Assembly: GCA_030710605.1 (NCBI GenBank)
Contig: CP092886.1
Location: 164,589,302-164,653,301 of the forward strand
Source of the DNA: Cordylochernes scorpioides
Taxonomy: Eukaryota > Arthropoda > Arachnida > Pseudoscorpiones > Chernetidae
Reading direction: 5' to 3'
Length of the DNA: 64,000 nucleotides
In this document: positions 1 through 10,559 of the stretch, one piece after another
Layout of the letters: each line of letters begins with the position of its first letter
Position numbering within the stretch: the stretch's first letter is position 1
The notes under the pieces: model-generated
What the model saw: only the letters and a program-made list of their open reading frames with translations
Databases searched by the model: none
What the model was told of the DNA's origin: nothing
Program-made: the position numbers and the translations under genes

Positions 1-640
1 CAGATATAATATACACCTTTTGTAGAAAAGTATGCTCTTAATCTATTTCACGTTTATACAGTACAAAGGGTAATTGTATAGAATTAGGTGATAAAAAATG
101 CCATATTATGATCTGACAGCTTCCATAATACACTTCAGGATATAATAATGTCCTGAATTTAAGATAGTTTTGTAAAAAAACGACTAATTCCTTTTCCAAT
201 ATGGAGACACAAAGGCCTGTTGGCCTAGATTTTGCCCCCCTTTTCTAGTAACCGTTGGGCCGAACCCTCGTCCCCCCCCCCCCCCCCCCTTTGTAATTTG
301 AGACCACGGAGTAAGCACGACAGATGAAGTGCGACCATTTTGTCCTGCATATTAAAAGAGTACTTTTTTACGTCCTTATCAATAAATGGATATTTAGCGA
401 TATTTATACCTTCTCTTAAAAAAAAATATTTGTATACAAATTTTCGGGCCGCCATTTTGATAAGTGGATTTAAAATTGAGTTTTACACACAATAAAGTCT
501 ATTACTGACTTCTAGAGGCCGCCACTATTTCTACCATCAATACATATACACCCCTGTGTATTGTTTATAATATAATCTCGGAATGGAAAAATAGCCACTA
601 GTCAAATTTATATATTTTTGATAGTAAAATAAGGCGAAGG
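1..640. other. AT-rich stretch without recognisable gene
   Basis: No coding region or known element is supported here. An 18-base run of C lies at 272-289. The remainder is AT-rich single-copy-looking sequence. Confidence 0.5.
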
Positions 641-860
641 ATCTGGAGAATAAGGGGGTAAGGCATCACACTAACACCTATTTCGACCAGAAACTGATTG
701 ATCGAAATTACCGTGTAAGACCTTACATTATCGTGCAGCAAAAAGAAGCCTTTTTTGTACCGGAGTTGTTATATTTTCTTCTTAATTTTGGTAAAACGAA
801 GATCCAGTATTTCTCCATAGTAATGTTGGTTAACTGTTTGCCCTTCTGGCACCAATTCTC
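641..860 (-). pseudogene. mariner-type transposase relic
   Basis: Read on the minus strand in mixed frames, this stretch resembles the catalytic half of a mariner transposase. A segment around HDNVRSYT matches the second-aspartate block (usually HDNARPHT). It is followed by QFLVEIGVSVMPYPPYS, the block that precedes the third catalytic residue. Upstream there is an ITMEKYWI-like segment, but stops and frame changes interrupt it. The terminal inverted repeats and N-terminal DNA-binding part are not visible, so this is a dead fragment. Motif matches are from memory of the family, not from an alignment. Confidence 0.55.
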
Positions 861-879
861 CCATTTCTGGCACGGGTAC

Positions 880-909
880 CCGTAGAAGGGAGTTTTGGCC
901 GAAAGCTTG
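880..909 (+). other. family C hairpin motif (hammerhead-like, degenerate)
   Basis: GTAGAAGGG, a short loop, then CCGAAAGC. The same motif occurs at 37.05, 37.66, 43.58 and 53.27 kb. The block resembles hammerhead strands flanking stem II, but the first core strand is incomplete here. It ends 9 bases before the Helitron at 918. Confidence 0.25.
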
Positions 910-917
910 TACGTTCA

Positions 918-1465
918 TCTATATATAATACAGTAACAGAGTTTTTAATTATGAAGTTTCAAGCAATCTCCTCCACAAAGATACTGAACTATACATAGCG
1001 ATCTATATACCAAAATTTTCTTTATTTTTACTTCGTGTGTCACACTTATTTTTATTCTCCAAATATTTGTAGTTATATTTATTTTTTAATTTATTCCATT
1101 TTCCAATCGTAGATTTTTTTGCTTTCAAATTTTACTTTATTTAGTTATCATCATCAAATTGAATTGTTTTCAAAACATGTGCGTTTGAATTATTGAATTA
1201 TATTGATTTCTAATGATAGATATTTCGTGTTTCTAATTCAATTGTTAATTGTCTTTATCATAATTGTTAGTATAATTTAGTTTTTTTTATATAAGCAAAG
1301 TATTTACATTATAGAAAGTATTTACATTTAATACATTAAATGAAATGCTGCTTCTAAGAAATCAGAATATACACATTGCAATTTTGAAGCCAACATCTAT
1401 ACACTTAATTTGTCTTCTTAGGCTTTTCGGGTAAACCCGGGGCGTTGCCCGGGTCACTCGGCTAG
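918..1465 (+). mobile_element. non-autonomous Helitron, 548 bp
   Basis: The element begins TCTATATATAATAC immediately after an A. It ends in CTAG immediately before a T, as Helitrons do when inserting between A and T without target duplication. A GC-rich hairpin (CCCGGGGC/GCCCGGG) lies about 10 bases upstream of the terminal CTAG, the typical Helitron 3' signal. There is no ORF. The first 200 bases match the start of the larger Helitron at 29277, and the 3' end matches that at 34122. It is therefore best read as an internally deleted derivative of the same family. Confidence 0.8.
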
Positions 1466-1471
1466 TTCTCT

Positions 1472-1570
1472 TATATAAAGAAGCTCTTCTCTCCCCGACC
1501 TTCTCTCTGTGTTTCTTCTTCTCCAAATAAGGACAAACCATGGTGAGAATTAAACAGAAAATACTTAAGG
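1472..1570 (+). promoter_or_regulatory. possible TATA promoter with pyrimidine-rich start and short first exon
   Basis: A TATATAAA box at 1472-1479 is followed about 25-30 bases later by a pyrimidine-rich tract (CCTTCTCTCTG), like the TCT/TOP starts of translation-machinery genes. An ATG in good context (AAACCATGG) lies at 1540. Ten codons follow, ending AAG at 1569, directly before GTATCT, a plausible splice donor. Without splicing the frame stops after 13 codons. No downstream exon was found, so this may be chance. Confidence 0.25.
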
Positions 1571-1669
1571 TATCTTTATGAAAAATTAAATATTAACTCG
1601 CAAATTCAATGCAATGCATCATGAAACTCTCTATTAAGCGTTTTTATTGGCCGAATTAATTTCTCTTTA

Positions 1670-1843
1670 CACTCATTGACAAAACTTGAGAAAGTTGTAC
1701 CTTTTAGCATATTTTATACACAGTGACTTTTATTGAAGAGACACACAAGATAGCCAAGTGTGAACAAAATTACTTCTGTTTAAAAGCAAAAGACCGGCGA
1801 CATCAAAGAGACTTTCCACTTCCTTAAGTCTTGTCCATGCGTG
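1670..1843. mobile_element. Tc1-type MITE (family M), copy 1
   Basis: Short element with inverted ends like CACTCATTGACAAAACTT and ...GTCCATGCGTG, flanked by TA on both sides. The internal sequence (GATACACAGTGAC-type segment, then GTGTGAACAAAATT) is shared with eight other copies in this window. There is no coding capacity. The TA target site fits mobilisation by a Tc1/mariner transposase. Confidence 0.7.
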
Positions 1844-2794
1844 TAATATAATTTGTGTGAATGGCCTTACCGAACCTTAACTTATATATGCTTACGCAAA
1901 TATTTATAGAACAAAATCATATATAATATATTTCGACTTTCTCAAGTAGATGTGATGAAGGCCGTGATAATCATGGTGGGATGTTAGCTACTACATTTAC
2001 TGTAATACCATGTATATGTGAAGATATTGAAAGTAGTTTTGAAAAGTTTCGAAAGTGAGAATTCCCTGAATAAAAGGCATTTCCATTGTTCTATCTGTTA
2101 AAGGACATGGATCAATTGCCTTCTGTCTTGAAATGTTTCGCCTCTGGTTGAAGTTTAATGGCGCCTTTTGTGTCCGGCGAATCCGAATCGATCGAGGGAA
2201 AGTTCGATAATTCCGGACGTGTTAGAAACACAAGTTGCTATGTAGGGCCATTGATTTGGTGCTAAATGTGATTTTTCACTTTACAGAATCTATCTTCTGC
2301 CACGCTTCGAAAAATGCATTTCTATTAGTTGAATTATTGATTATTTTGTGTTTTTGTTAGAAAGAGAAAACGATATGCTCCATTATTAGCAATCATTAAT
2401 ATTTTCAGTGAAGGTTGATTTTATGTATGAGCCTGTGTGTGAAGAAGGACGAAAACATATTTTTGCGAATGTTCAATATGCATTTGAATAATTTATATAT
2501 AAAAATCACATAAATTAGTGTACGTGGCTTATAACATTAGATAACATTGTAATAAATTACATATGTACACTATATTCACCCTATATATACACCCATATCC
2601 CAATATATCACACGTTTATCTTATAAATACATTATATATACACTTATAGCTGAACACACACATTAAATATACGAAAACAGATTATTAATATCCCACACAA
2701 CAGAGTAATGCATGGATAAACAACAATGTATACGTAAATTGTTGTCCCAATCAATCTGCCTATACATTAAAAAAGTCTGGTTCTCTGTATATAT
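1844..2794. other. no gene; contains one dispersed-repeat fragment
   Basis: A segment near 1945-2040 containing GATAATCATGGTGGG recurs at about 16.5 kb and 60.5 kb, so it is a dispersed repeat, possibly SINE-derived. I see no supported gene in the rest. Confidence 0.4.
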
Positions 2795-3008
2795 ACTCGT
2801 GGACAAAACTTTGTCAGCCGCTCACAGCTTTTTGGTGTTGTTGTTGTTATTTTTGTTGAAAGAGACAGAGGCAATTTTGTTCATACTTGGTTATCTCTCG
2901 TGGTTCAATAAAGGTCACTGTGTATCAAATATCTTTCAGAGTTATTGTCAGAATCCCCCGATATATATGATAATAGGTACAACTTTACCAAGTTTTGTTC
3001 ATGAGTAT
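2795..3008. mobile_element. Tc1-type MITE (family M), copy 2
   Basis: Ends ACTCGTGGACAAAACTT and GTTTTGTTCATGAGT are inverted repeats of each other and match the other family M copies. The internal part is in the opposite orientation to copy 1. Confidence 0.65.
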
Positions 3009-4036
3009 GAATCATTTTCTGGTTGTAAATTGTCTATGAAAAGACTATAGATGTTGTTGTTGTTTATTATTCCATTGTGTAAAGATTACATGAATTCCAT
3101 GATTCAATCTCATGGAATTGGGTGTAGGGATGCATCTTTCGTTGATCATGGCACCATGATCCAGGCACACTAGACTATAGATACACACATCAATCGATCT
3201 TCAGTTGTTTCTTTCCTGACGTTTTGTCGACACAGTCCCCTTCTCCTCAGGGACATTCCCCTGATGTTGGTGAAAGTAAGTAGCCGAAACGTCGGTTGTA
3301 AGAAGCTGAGGAACGTTTGAGTTGTGGGTTATCTATTGAATCTAATTTTATAAAAAGAGCGCGTACCTAGATCTGTGAAAAAAAAAACGATTAAAAAAAA
3401 ATATATATATATATTTCGAGAGATTGTTTCCTCTTTATCAATTTTTTTATTACACACATAATTTAAAATCAAATTTAAAAATCCTATAGATTACATGCAA
3501 ACAACTTTTTCATCATTTTAATCACAAAGTTGTCTCCCCATGATCACATTTATAACTTGCTTTCAAGTTGTTGTGCAATAAATTGATAAAGAGGGAGGAA
3601 TATCTTGAAATATTTTGAAAAAAAAAAGAAGAAGTTTTTCCACGTATCCGAGTACGCACCCTTTCTTTATAATTAAAAAACGTCATTTTCTCTTGAGTTC
3701 CAATGGATTGAGTGTTCATGGTTCTCCTGAAAGAAGCCGGCCGAACAGCCGCATCGTAATATTGAACGATTTCAATAAAGAATAAAAATTCATAAAAGAT
3801 TATCGTTTTTCATAAAAATCAACGGACAATTCCTATTTATAACCATTTTGTAACACCTTCATTGAAGCACTGCGCCGACTGGCTACTGATGTGAGCGTCT
3901 CGTGCGTTCGAATGCTTTTGTTTCTGAGCGTTGAATAAACGTTCATTTTTTGCTTCCTCTCTACCTCCATATTTATTGTATTTATCTTATTTAAACTTTT
4001 TAAAATTATAATTGTTTCGGATACGATCACTGCCCC
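3009..4036. other. no supported gene; weak hammerhead-like motif at 3255-3300
   Basis: CTGATGTTGG at 3261 followed by CCGAAACGTC at 3284-3293 resembles a hammerhead core, but the A9 position is T and stem II is poor. The rest is AT-rich. Confidence 0.25.
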
Positions 4037-4042
4037 ACTTAC

Positions 4043-4199
4043 TAAGCTCGGAAAGCTTGCCGCATCCTGGATGTGTCTGGACTTATCTAAATACAGTAGT
4101 TGTGGCAGAGCTTCTGTATCTTCTTGCCAGACTTCTTCTGATCTCCAACCGAATTGAAGCCTATATGCTTCTTTAAAAGTGCCCACAACACCAGAAAGC
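4043..4199 (-). CDS. exon-like open stretch, function unknown
   Basis: On the minus strand an uninterrupted frame runs from an acceptor-like CATCAG (AG at 4201-4200) to a consensus donor GTAAGT at 4042-4037. The translation begins LSGVVGTFKEAYRLQFGW and ends DAASFPSL. It has several Trp, Gln and Glu residues, more protein-like than most random ORFs in this AT-rich window. I do not recognise a family. The open frame continues past the donor into sequence of low-complexity composition, which supports the exon ending there. No neighbouring exons were identified, so it could be a retained gene fragment or chance. Confidence 0.3.
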
Positions 4200-4856
4200 C
4201 TGATGACACTAATAATTCACCAACATCCGATTTATTACTGACACACGTTTATTAAACTTTCACATCCTTATATACAGAATTATATTTACAAATATGTAAA
4301 TATTCTGGCTGAATAAGAAAAAAAAAAGAGAAATTTAAATAACCGGCGTCTCCAATAATCTTATTAAACACTTATTTATATTAGAATTCGAAACCATTAT
4401 AGACGCGTATGATTCTTTTACAAATTAAACAATTTTAATTAAACAGATGGCGCTTTAATGTATCACTTATTTATATCTTACACTTTTGTGACCTTTATTG
4501 TCATTTATCATTGAGTAGACGTCTGTTGCATAACTCAGCGAATTCAATGTCACAATATTGTAATAAAATTACACCGGTGTCTCAGAGTTAACATCGCCAC
4601 CGTGGCCGTACACAATTACCGGCCGGGAGTCACGCAACCAACGCGGCATTGAGAGACTTGAATCTCTCCGAGCAATTAGCCCGCCCACGTGCCATTGATA
4701 GACTCCCGAGGATAGTACGAGAACTCTCAAGGAGTAATTATCTCGAATCAATTTTTAATTAACGTCATTATTACTTGGCACGCAGAACGAGAGACGAAAG
4801 AGACCTGAAACTACCTACAATGGAAACAATTTATGTTCGGATAGTGGTATTATATA
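4200..4856. other. no secure gene; family F remnant and a GC-rich patch
   Basis: 4384-4470 contains outer parts of a family F element (GACGCGTATGATTC and AGATGGCGC), with its centre deleted. 4569-4751 is GC-richer with a 60-codon minus-strand frame that I cannot assign. Confidence 0.35.
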
Positions 4857-5110
4857 ATGTGAAAAAAATAGTACAAAAGTGAAATTGTACTGGGATCAGG
4901 TGGATAAATTTAAAAAAGGCATCTCCTGATCGTGTAACTAAATTTTACTGATGGCTTTGGCCATCTATCGGAATAAATATCAACTATTCGTTGATTTTTT
5001 TTTATTATTATTCCATAAATAGCCAAATACCCATTCTTGATTAATTAAGAAAAGCTAATCGCGTACGCGTTTCGGGCTGTTGGCCCTCGTCAGCGTGGTG
5101 TCTTTTTCTT
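4857..5110 (-). mobile_element. family A retrozyme-like element, single partial copy
   Basis: The order of conserved blocks is the same as in the 57 kb monomers: GTGAAAAAAATAGTAC, GGCATCTCCTGATCGTG, the hairpin GATGGC...GCCATC, AATACCCATTCTTGATTAA, then the ribozyme. The part downstream of the ribozyme is missing. The hammerhead strand is minus. It carries no ORF. Confidence 0.65.
5059..5099 (-). ncRNA. hammerhead ribozyme, type I, family A copy 1 (stem I damaged)
   Basis: On the minus strand: CTGACGA (5093-5087), stem II GGGC/GCCC closing loop CAACA, GAAAC (5073-5069), then GTA at the cleavage position. These match the invariant hammerhead core (CUGANGA, GAAA, NUH). Stem I has two mismatches compared with the other copies, so activity is doubtful. 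Stem III is the self-complementary ACGCGT. Confidence 0.65.
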
Positions 5111-5424
5111 AAATTATTCAATGTGTCTGAATTCTGGAGATCCATAAAAGGATATGTTACTTGGAGATTGAGGTTTACAAAGTCGACTTCGACCATTTAT
5201 AGACCTGTCGAAGAGTTAATTTCACAACCAAATAGGACCTTTTGAGGTAGATAGTACGAATGGACCTATTAGATTCAGGGAGATCGTGAGATGCACGATA
5301 CAGTTGGCAAAGAACGCGAACACCGTATGTAAAATTTTGTATAGATTAGAAGCAGCCTGGAAAATTTATATAGAACGAGATCGATTTAAACAGATTTGTA
5401 ATAGAATATTTTTAACAAATTGTT

Positions 5425-5634
5425 GTTTTAAAATTACAAAATATTTTCTCACAATGAGTTTCTTTTTATTTCAAAATGCTAACTTCCAAGCGATAATTGC
5501 TCTTCAACGGGCGTAATAAAACAATATCGACTATTATTTTTTATTAAGCCCGTTGAAGAACGATTATCGCTTGAAAGCTATCGTTTTGAAATGAAAATAA
5601 ACTCATTGTGAGAAAATATTTTGTAATTTTAAAA
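5425..5634. repeat. foldback element, about 87-bp arms
   Basis: 5425-5512 and 5548-5634 are inverted copies (GTTTTAAAATTACAAAATA at the outside, CTTCAACGGGC at the inside), separated by about 35 bases. No coding capacity. Confidence 0.8.
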
Positions 5635-5944
5635 CGTTTTTCACAATTTTATCATGAATAGAAATTGTTGTTAATTGATTCTAATTACCGATGGAATTAA
5701 AGTGAAGCAAGTAATCAGCTGTATGATCTGGGAGACTTGATCCAAACGAACAGAAGAGGTTGTTGGGGAAGTCATTTGTAGCCTCACAAATGTGAAGGAA
5801 GAATCTTAAAGAATAGAAACTCGTTTGCACCTTTAAAACGCTCCGTTATATAAACAGAAAAAACCGCTACTAGCTGCTCAACCTCGCTATTTAGGCTTCA
5901 ACACAAAATATTATAAAAATTGAAATATTTTAAGCGCTACACAT

Positions 5945-6110
5945 ACTTTTCTTTTAAATATATATAATTAAAAACTATTTCTATACAACCATTATACTGA
6001 TATGAATGAAAATTGAAAGAAATTCACCGCTAATGAACCACGTCCTCCCTTGTTATTCATTGCAGTATATTCTAAAAATAGTTTTAATTATATATATAGA
6101 AGAAAAGTTG
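5945..6110. repeat. short inverted repeat
   Basis: TATATAATTAAAACTATTT near 5957 recurs in inverted form near 6075-6100 (AAATAGTTTTAATTATATA). The spacer has no recognised content. No gene is seen from 5635 to 6235. Confidence 0.6.
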
Positions 6111-6235
6111 CGTCTAGAATTTTTCACATTTTCAGCAATAGAAAGGCACTAAGTTGATATTTACAAAATCTACAAAAAAAAAATCTAAAACTGCCTCAAA
6201 TAATTAAAAAAAATCGTTTTCAGAAATTATTTAAC

Positions 6236-6480
6236 ATTTTTATCTCTAACGAATGAAGATATTAAGACGCGAATTTTCTTTTCACAAATAAATCAAACTT
6301 CTACTGCCCTTACAGCGATGAAAAAATATTGGGAGGGTTCACAACTGATGAGCCAAGCCCTCCCAATATTTTTTCATCGCAGTAAGGACAGTAGAAGTTT
6401 GATTTATTTGTGAAAAGAAACATTCGGGTCTTAATGCATTCATTCGTTATATATAGATGGCGCTTTATTGTTTTATATTA
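6236..6480. mobile_element. family F foldback element
   Basis: Arms run outwards from a centre at 6332-6360 (GGGAGGGTTCACA, CTGATGA, GCCAAG, CCCTCCC). They include CTTCTACTGCCCTTACAGCG and its inverse. The outer sequence reaches AGATGGCGC. This copy lacks the GGCGAAACCGC part found in other family F copies. Confidence 0.65.
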
Positions 6481-7245
6481 TTTTATCTTTGTAATTTGTT
6501 TCTATTTTATCAGGCTTCGTTTGAAAATAATTTACAGAATTTTGTCAAAAACATTTCAAGCTATTCAACGGGTAATTGGCGACTTCTCAACGCTACAAAA
6601 ACTTGTTCAGCCAATAAATAATTAAAACATGTGTTTGAATTGAATTTACAGTCAGATATAAGTATTTTGATGACTAATTTAATTTGAGACGTTGCTTCTT
6701 GCGTCCCCTACAGTGGCTTCAGTCCCTGCGGGCTGACACGGATGGTCAAACGGAAGTCCACGCATCATTACTCAGCCACTAGACCTCGGCTAGAGAAGAA
6801 ACGTTCCCGTTAAGAGAATGGATTCCCAATAAAGTCGATTAGATCGAAACTAGGCCCAAATGTAATATGGCCGCGCGGTGACAAACTACAAAGTCGTCAT
6901 GTGTCCACGTAAGAGTCGGTTCCAGTAGCAAGCTTCCAACCACGTTATCTCTCTTCCTCGTTAGTCAACATTCCAATTTTTTAAATCCAACTCTTCAAAC
7001 TATAAAACCATCAAAAACCAGTTTAGTACATTACGTGTACTACTATAGAATTCAAAATAACTTTGCATTTCTCTTAAGAACTGATAATTCCATTTTGCGA
7101 GCTCAAGTCCGTTTCAAATAATAAGGTTAAATATAAAAAATAAATATAAATATGTGTAAATAAGAATAAATAAGGATATTTATGTGAGTAAATAGATGTA
7201 AATTTATAAAATAATTGATAAATATACATTATATATATATTACGA
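6481..7245. other. no gene seen
   Basis: 6700-6960 is GC-richer and looks unique, but no frame or motif is convincing. The remainder is AT-rich, with TATA-type microsatellite near 7230. Confidence 0.4.
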
Positions 7246-7425
7246 TGCACTAGCGCGCCATCTGTTATCAAATTACAAAACTATTTTAGAGGCGTAATAT
7301 TCTTTTTAAAATAAAACAATTTCTACTGTCCTTACTGCGATGGAAAAATTAAAGGGAGGGCCTGGCTCATCAGTGGTGAACCCTCCCAGCGGTTTCGCCA
7401 GTTTAATCTACCATACCGCTGTTAT
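7246..7425 (-). mobile_element. family F element, split by the 7436-9112 inverted repeat
   Basis: The left part runs from GCGCGCCATCTGTTATC through CTACTGTCCTTACTGCG to the structured core, read on the minus strand as CTGGC, GAAA, CCGC..., CTGATGA, GCCAG. The complementary outer arm (CGCAGTAAGGACAGTAG) reappears at about 7722-7740, so the element was interrupted. Confidence 0.6.
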
Positions 7426-7770
7426 ATTGCTTTTTTTTTTATGGAGCTTCTTTTCTATGGAGAGTCTTTTTATGGTATCGTAGGGTCTTCTGAAATTGTT
7501 CATTAATTCATTTCTCTACATTCCAGTTCTTTCTTCCATAGCTACCTCAAGTAATACCTTTATATATTCCGAGTATTAGGCTCCCAGTAATCTACAGTAG
7601 GTGTCATATTCCTTCAAGACCATCCAAAGTAAGATAAACTCATGTGCCATATCTTGAGTATTTACAGCATCAACTGTTTACTTACATTGTTTCACTCGAC
7701 CAAATATACATTAATTTATCCATCGCAGTAAGGACAGTAGAAATTGTTTTATAAATTTTTTCATATATAT

Positions 7771-8121
7771 ATATATGAAAAAACAATAGAAAAAAAAAGA
7801 TAAGTGGGTCAGGTGTTGATATTAAAAATAAAGAAGGCATCTCCTGACCACAAGCACATGTGCTTTTTAGATGGCAGAGCGCCATCTAGTGGAGTAAAAA
7901 TAAACTAAACGTTTATTTAGCTTACTCCGAGATATTTGGCCAACCCAATTTCTTGATAAATCAAGAAAAGCCATCCACGAACGCGTTTCGCGCTGTTGGC
8001 GCTCGTCAGCGTGGAGAAGGCTGTAACCATTGCGACCAAAAAGGTTTTTTGGACCCAATGGCTTCCCGAGAAATCAAGAAATGGGTATTTAAGGCCAAAT
8101 TTGCGTAAAGACGCTTAACAC
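7771..8121 (-). mobile_element. family A retrozyme-like monomer, about 351 bp
   Basis: A complete monomer containing one hammerhead (7974-8015). The next copy starts at 8122 with the same words (ATGAAAAAACAATAG, then AAGATAAGTGGGTCAGG), giving head-to-tail repetition. The unit carries a hairpin around GATGGCAGAGCGCCATC and no ORF. It is diverged from the 57 kb monomers, but the block order is the same. Confidence 0.75.
7974..8015 (-). ncRNA. hammerhead ribozyme, type I, family A copy 2
   Basis: The minus strand carries core strands CTGACGA (8009-8003) and GAAAC (7989-7985) and the cleavage triplet GTT (7982-7980). Stem I is 6 perfect pairs (TCCACG with CGTGGA). Stem II is GCGC/GCGC around loop CAACA. 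The other copies have GGGC/GCCC, so both strands changed together, which is strong evidence for a selected RNA helix. Stem III is only ACGCGT. All invariant core positions are intact, so self-cleavage is expected from family knowledge. Confidence 0.85.
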
Positions 8122-8440
8122 ATGAAAAAACAATAGAAAAAAATAAAAGATAAGTGGGTCAGGTGTTGAGATAAAAAATAAAGAAGGCATCTCCTGACCA
8201 CAAGCACATGTGCTTTTTAGATGGCAGAGCGCCATCTAGTGGAGTAAAAATAAACTAAACAGCGCGAAACGCGTTCGTGGATGGCTTTTCTTGATTTATC
8301 AAGAAATTGGGTTGGCCAAATATCTCGGAGTAAGCTAAATAAACGTTTAGTTTATTTTTACTCCACTAGATGGCGCTCTGCCATCTAAAAAGCACATGTG
8401 CTTGTGGTCAGGAGATGCCTTCTTTATTTTTTAATATATA
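8122..8440. mobile_element. truncated second family A unit joined to an inverted copy
   Basis: 8122-8262 repeats the start of the preceding monomer in direct orientation. At about 8262 it switches to the opposite strand, starting inside the ribozyme stem II loop (AGCGCGAAACGCGTTCGTGG), and runs back to AAAGAAGGCATCTCC. Half a hammerhead (8261-8283, plus strand) remains. Confidence 0.7.
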
Positions 8441-9112
8441 TATATATATACAATTTCATCATTTGTGCATTTAAAAACTCAGGGTTCTAAAAAAAATTGG
8501 AAACACACACACACAAATTATAGATTACATGTTATACTCAAATAAAATATTTGTCGTTTACATAGTTGAATATTTAACAAGTATTTTGTTGAAAATTTTA
8601 TTTTTAAAGAAAATTTCTTAGAAAAAAAATCATATATCTCTCTCTCTCCCTCATATACTTAAAAATGTGAGAGTCCTTGAATTCAATTAATCATGTGTTT
8701 TCTTGTTTCGTGAAAAATCCATTTATGTATTTAATGTCTCTATTTCTGTGTTCAACGACCTTATACGAATCACCAGTCATCAGCTCTATGCCAGTCACAA
8801 TTTCTCTATTTTCCACTTTAAAAAGTTCGGAACAATATCGTGTATATTTGGTCAAGTGAAACAATGTAAGTAAACAGTTGATGCTGTAAATACTCAAGAT
8901 ATGGCACATGCGTTTATCTTACTTTGGATGGTCTTGAAGGAATATGACACCTACTGTAGATTACTGGGAGCCTGATACTCGGAATATATAAAGTTATTAC
9001 TGGAGGTACCTATGGAAGAAAGAACTGGAATGTAGAGAAATGAATTAATGAACAATTTCAGAAGACCCTACGATACCATAAAAAGACTCTCCATAGAAAA
9101 GAAGCTCATAGA

Positions 9113-9616
9113 GTACAGGACTATTTCTCAACAACCTATGGCTTGAAAACAAAAAAAAAAGATTGATAGATCATTTTTACTATTTTTTTCCTTCTCAAGT
9201 AATTTTTATCTAGTACTCGTTGTTGGAATCTGTTTCCAATACTGTCTTGTTTCTGTTTCCAATGCTCTCTTAGGTACTTTCTTCGGGAATTTTTTTTCAA
9301 TGAATTGAAAGTGTCCTTTAGTAAGTGTTGTTTGAAGAAAGTATGCCCATATAGCATTATTTGATATATCTCGAGTTACCATTCTTATAAAATAGGCTAG
9401 AAAGGAGTGAGGAACAAGAACCATGACCCTCCATAGCCCCATCCTTAGAGTAACAAGTATATCTTATTAATTATAAAAGACTGACAAGAATTGGGAAATG
9501 AAAAGACGCTAAACCCTTAAAATTGAATTGACTTTAGAAACCAAGTATTTCTAGCCTAGATTGCTTTCAACAAAGTATCCAACAAATAGAAGCAATTAAT
9601 TCAAAACAAATATTTA
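9113..9616. other. no supported gene
   Basis: Two overlapping minus-strand frames (9136-9442) have biased but unrecognisable translations. Nothing else is seen. Confidence 0.35.
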
Positions 9617-9816
9617 CCTGGTTGTCCCAAAAGTTCGTGAACATTTGCAAAAAATTGAAATACCAATATTATTCGCTTTTATGTATAATGTCTTTGTATT
9701 ATGTATAAAGTAATTATATTATGTATTGTATATTATGTATTCGCCGTAATAAATTTATTCCCCAAGTAATAAGAAAAATAAAGTTTCAAGAAAAACACGA
9801 ATTTTTGGGACAACCT
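9617..9816. mobile_element. mariner-type MITE, 200 bp
   Basis: Near-perfect terminal inverted repeats (GGTTGTCCCAAAAGTTCG and its inverse with one change), with TA at both outer edges. No coding sequence. The end sequence is typical of mariner elements. Confidence 0.75.
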
Positions 9817-10559
9817 TATATTATAAATGGATGCTGTCTGGCCGGCACTTATGTTTAGTATTGAAGGGACACCTGGCCAGACGAAATTTCTTTATTTTCA
9901 ATGTAGATATCATCCGAATAGAACATTTATTTTTAAATAATAGCAGATTATTTCGTATAGGTTGTTTTTAAAATCAACGCTCTCTTTAGATCTTCCTATG
10001 TACTATTAGGCCAAGGAAAAAGACGACAAAACAGATAGGCCTAGGGAGATGTAGATTTATAGAGGCTGCAATGTTTGGAGCAAACATCGTTGTAATCATT
10101 AATGGCGGTCTTGCTAATAAACAGCCTAATGACCATGTCTACACACGTCATCTCTTCATCATCTACTCAGACAACAACAAGCGCAACTAGCAACAAAGTT
10201 TTCACCTGAATATTCAAAATTATTTTATATATTTTTTTAATAATAGCAATCTATATAAATACGACGTCTGTCTGTGTGCGAAGACTGGAGTTGGGAATTT
10301 ATTTTCCAGCGATTGTTTAAGATCTCAAAGGAGGAATAAATCTAAATATTCAGGTTCCTATCTAAAACTTCCTTAGAATATAAAGCAAAAACACTGTCAA
10401 AATGCGAGATAAATATTTATCCGAAATTTTTAAACTATTTTTGAGGCGTATGTTACTTTTAAGATATAAAACGATTTTCTACTGCCTATACACGTCAAAT
10501 ATAGTTCAATTTTCTTATAACAGATGGCGCGCTAATGCATTATATAAATATTTATTTTG
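9817..10559. other. no gene; family F remnant at 10431-10550
   Basis: 10431-10550 holds outer parts of a family F element (GAGGCGTATGTTAC, TTTCTACTGCC, CAGATGGCGCGC) lacking the centre. TCTATATAAATACGACGTC near 10250 resembles a Helitron 5' end, but no matching 3' end was found. Confidence 0.35.

Larger units (their letters stand above)
7436..9112. repeat. large inverted repeat, about 250-bp arms
   Basis: 7436-7692 and 8858-9112 are inverted copies with a few differences (shared words GTTTACTTACATTG and GAGAGTCTTTTTATGG). The interior holds the 8 kb family A hammerhead element and other repeats. The arms have open frames but no recognised domain. Confidence 0.75.

Noticed and set aside
225-455. 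76-codon minus-strand frame crossing the poly-C run
   Set aside because: Low-complexity glycine run from poly-C; no homology or signals.
3255-3300. Hammerhead from CTGATGTTGG and GAAACGTC
   Set aside because: Core A9 is changed and stem I is only two or three pairs; not called as a ribozyme.
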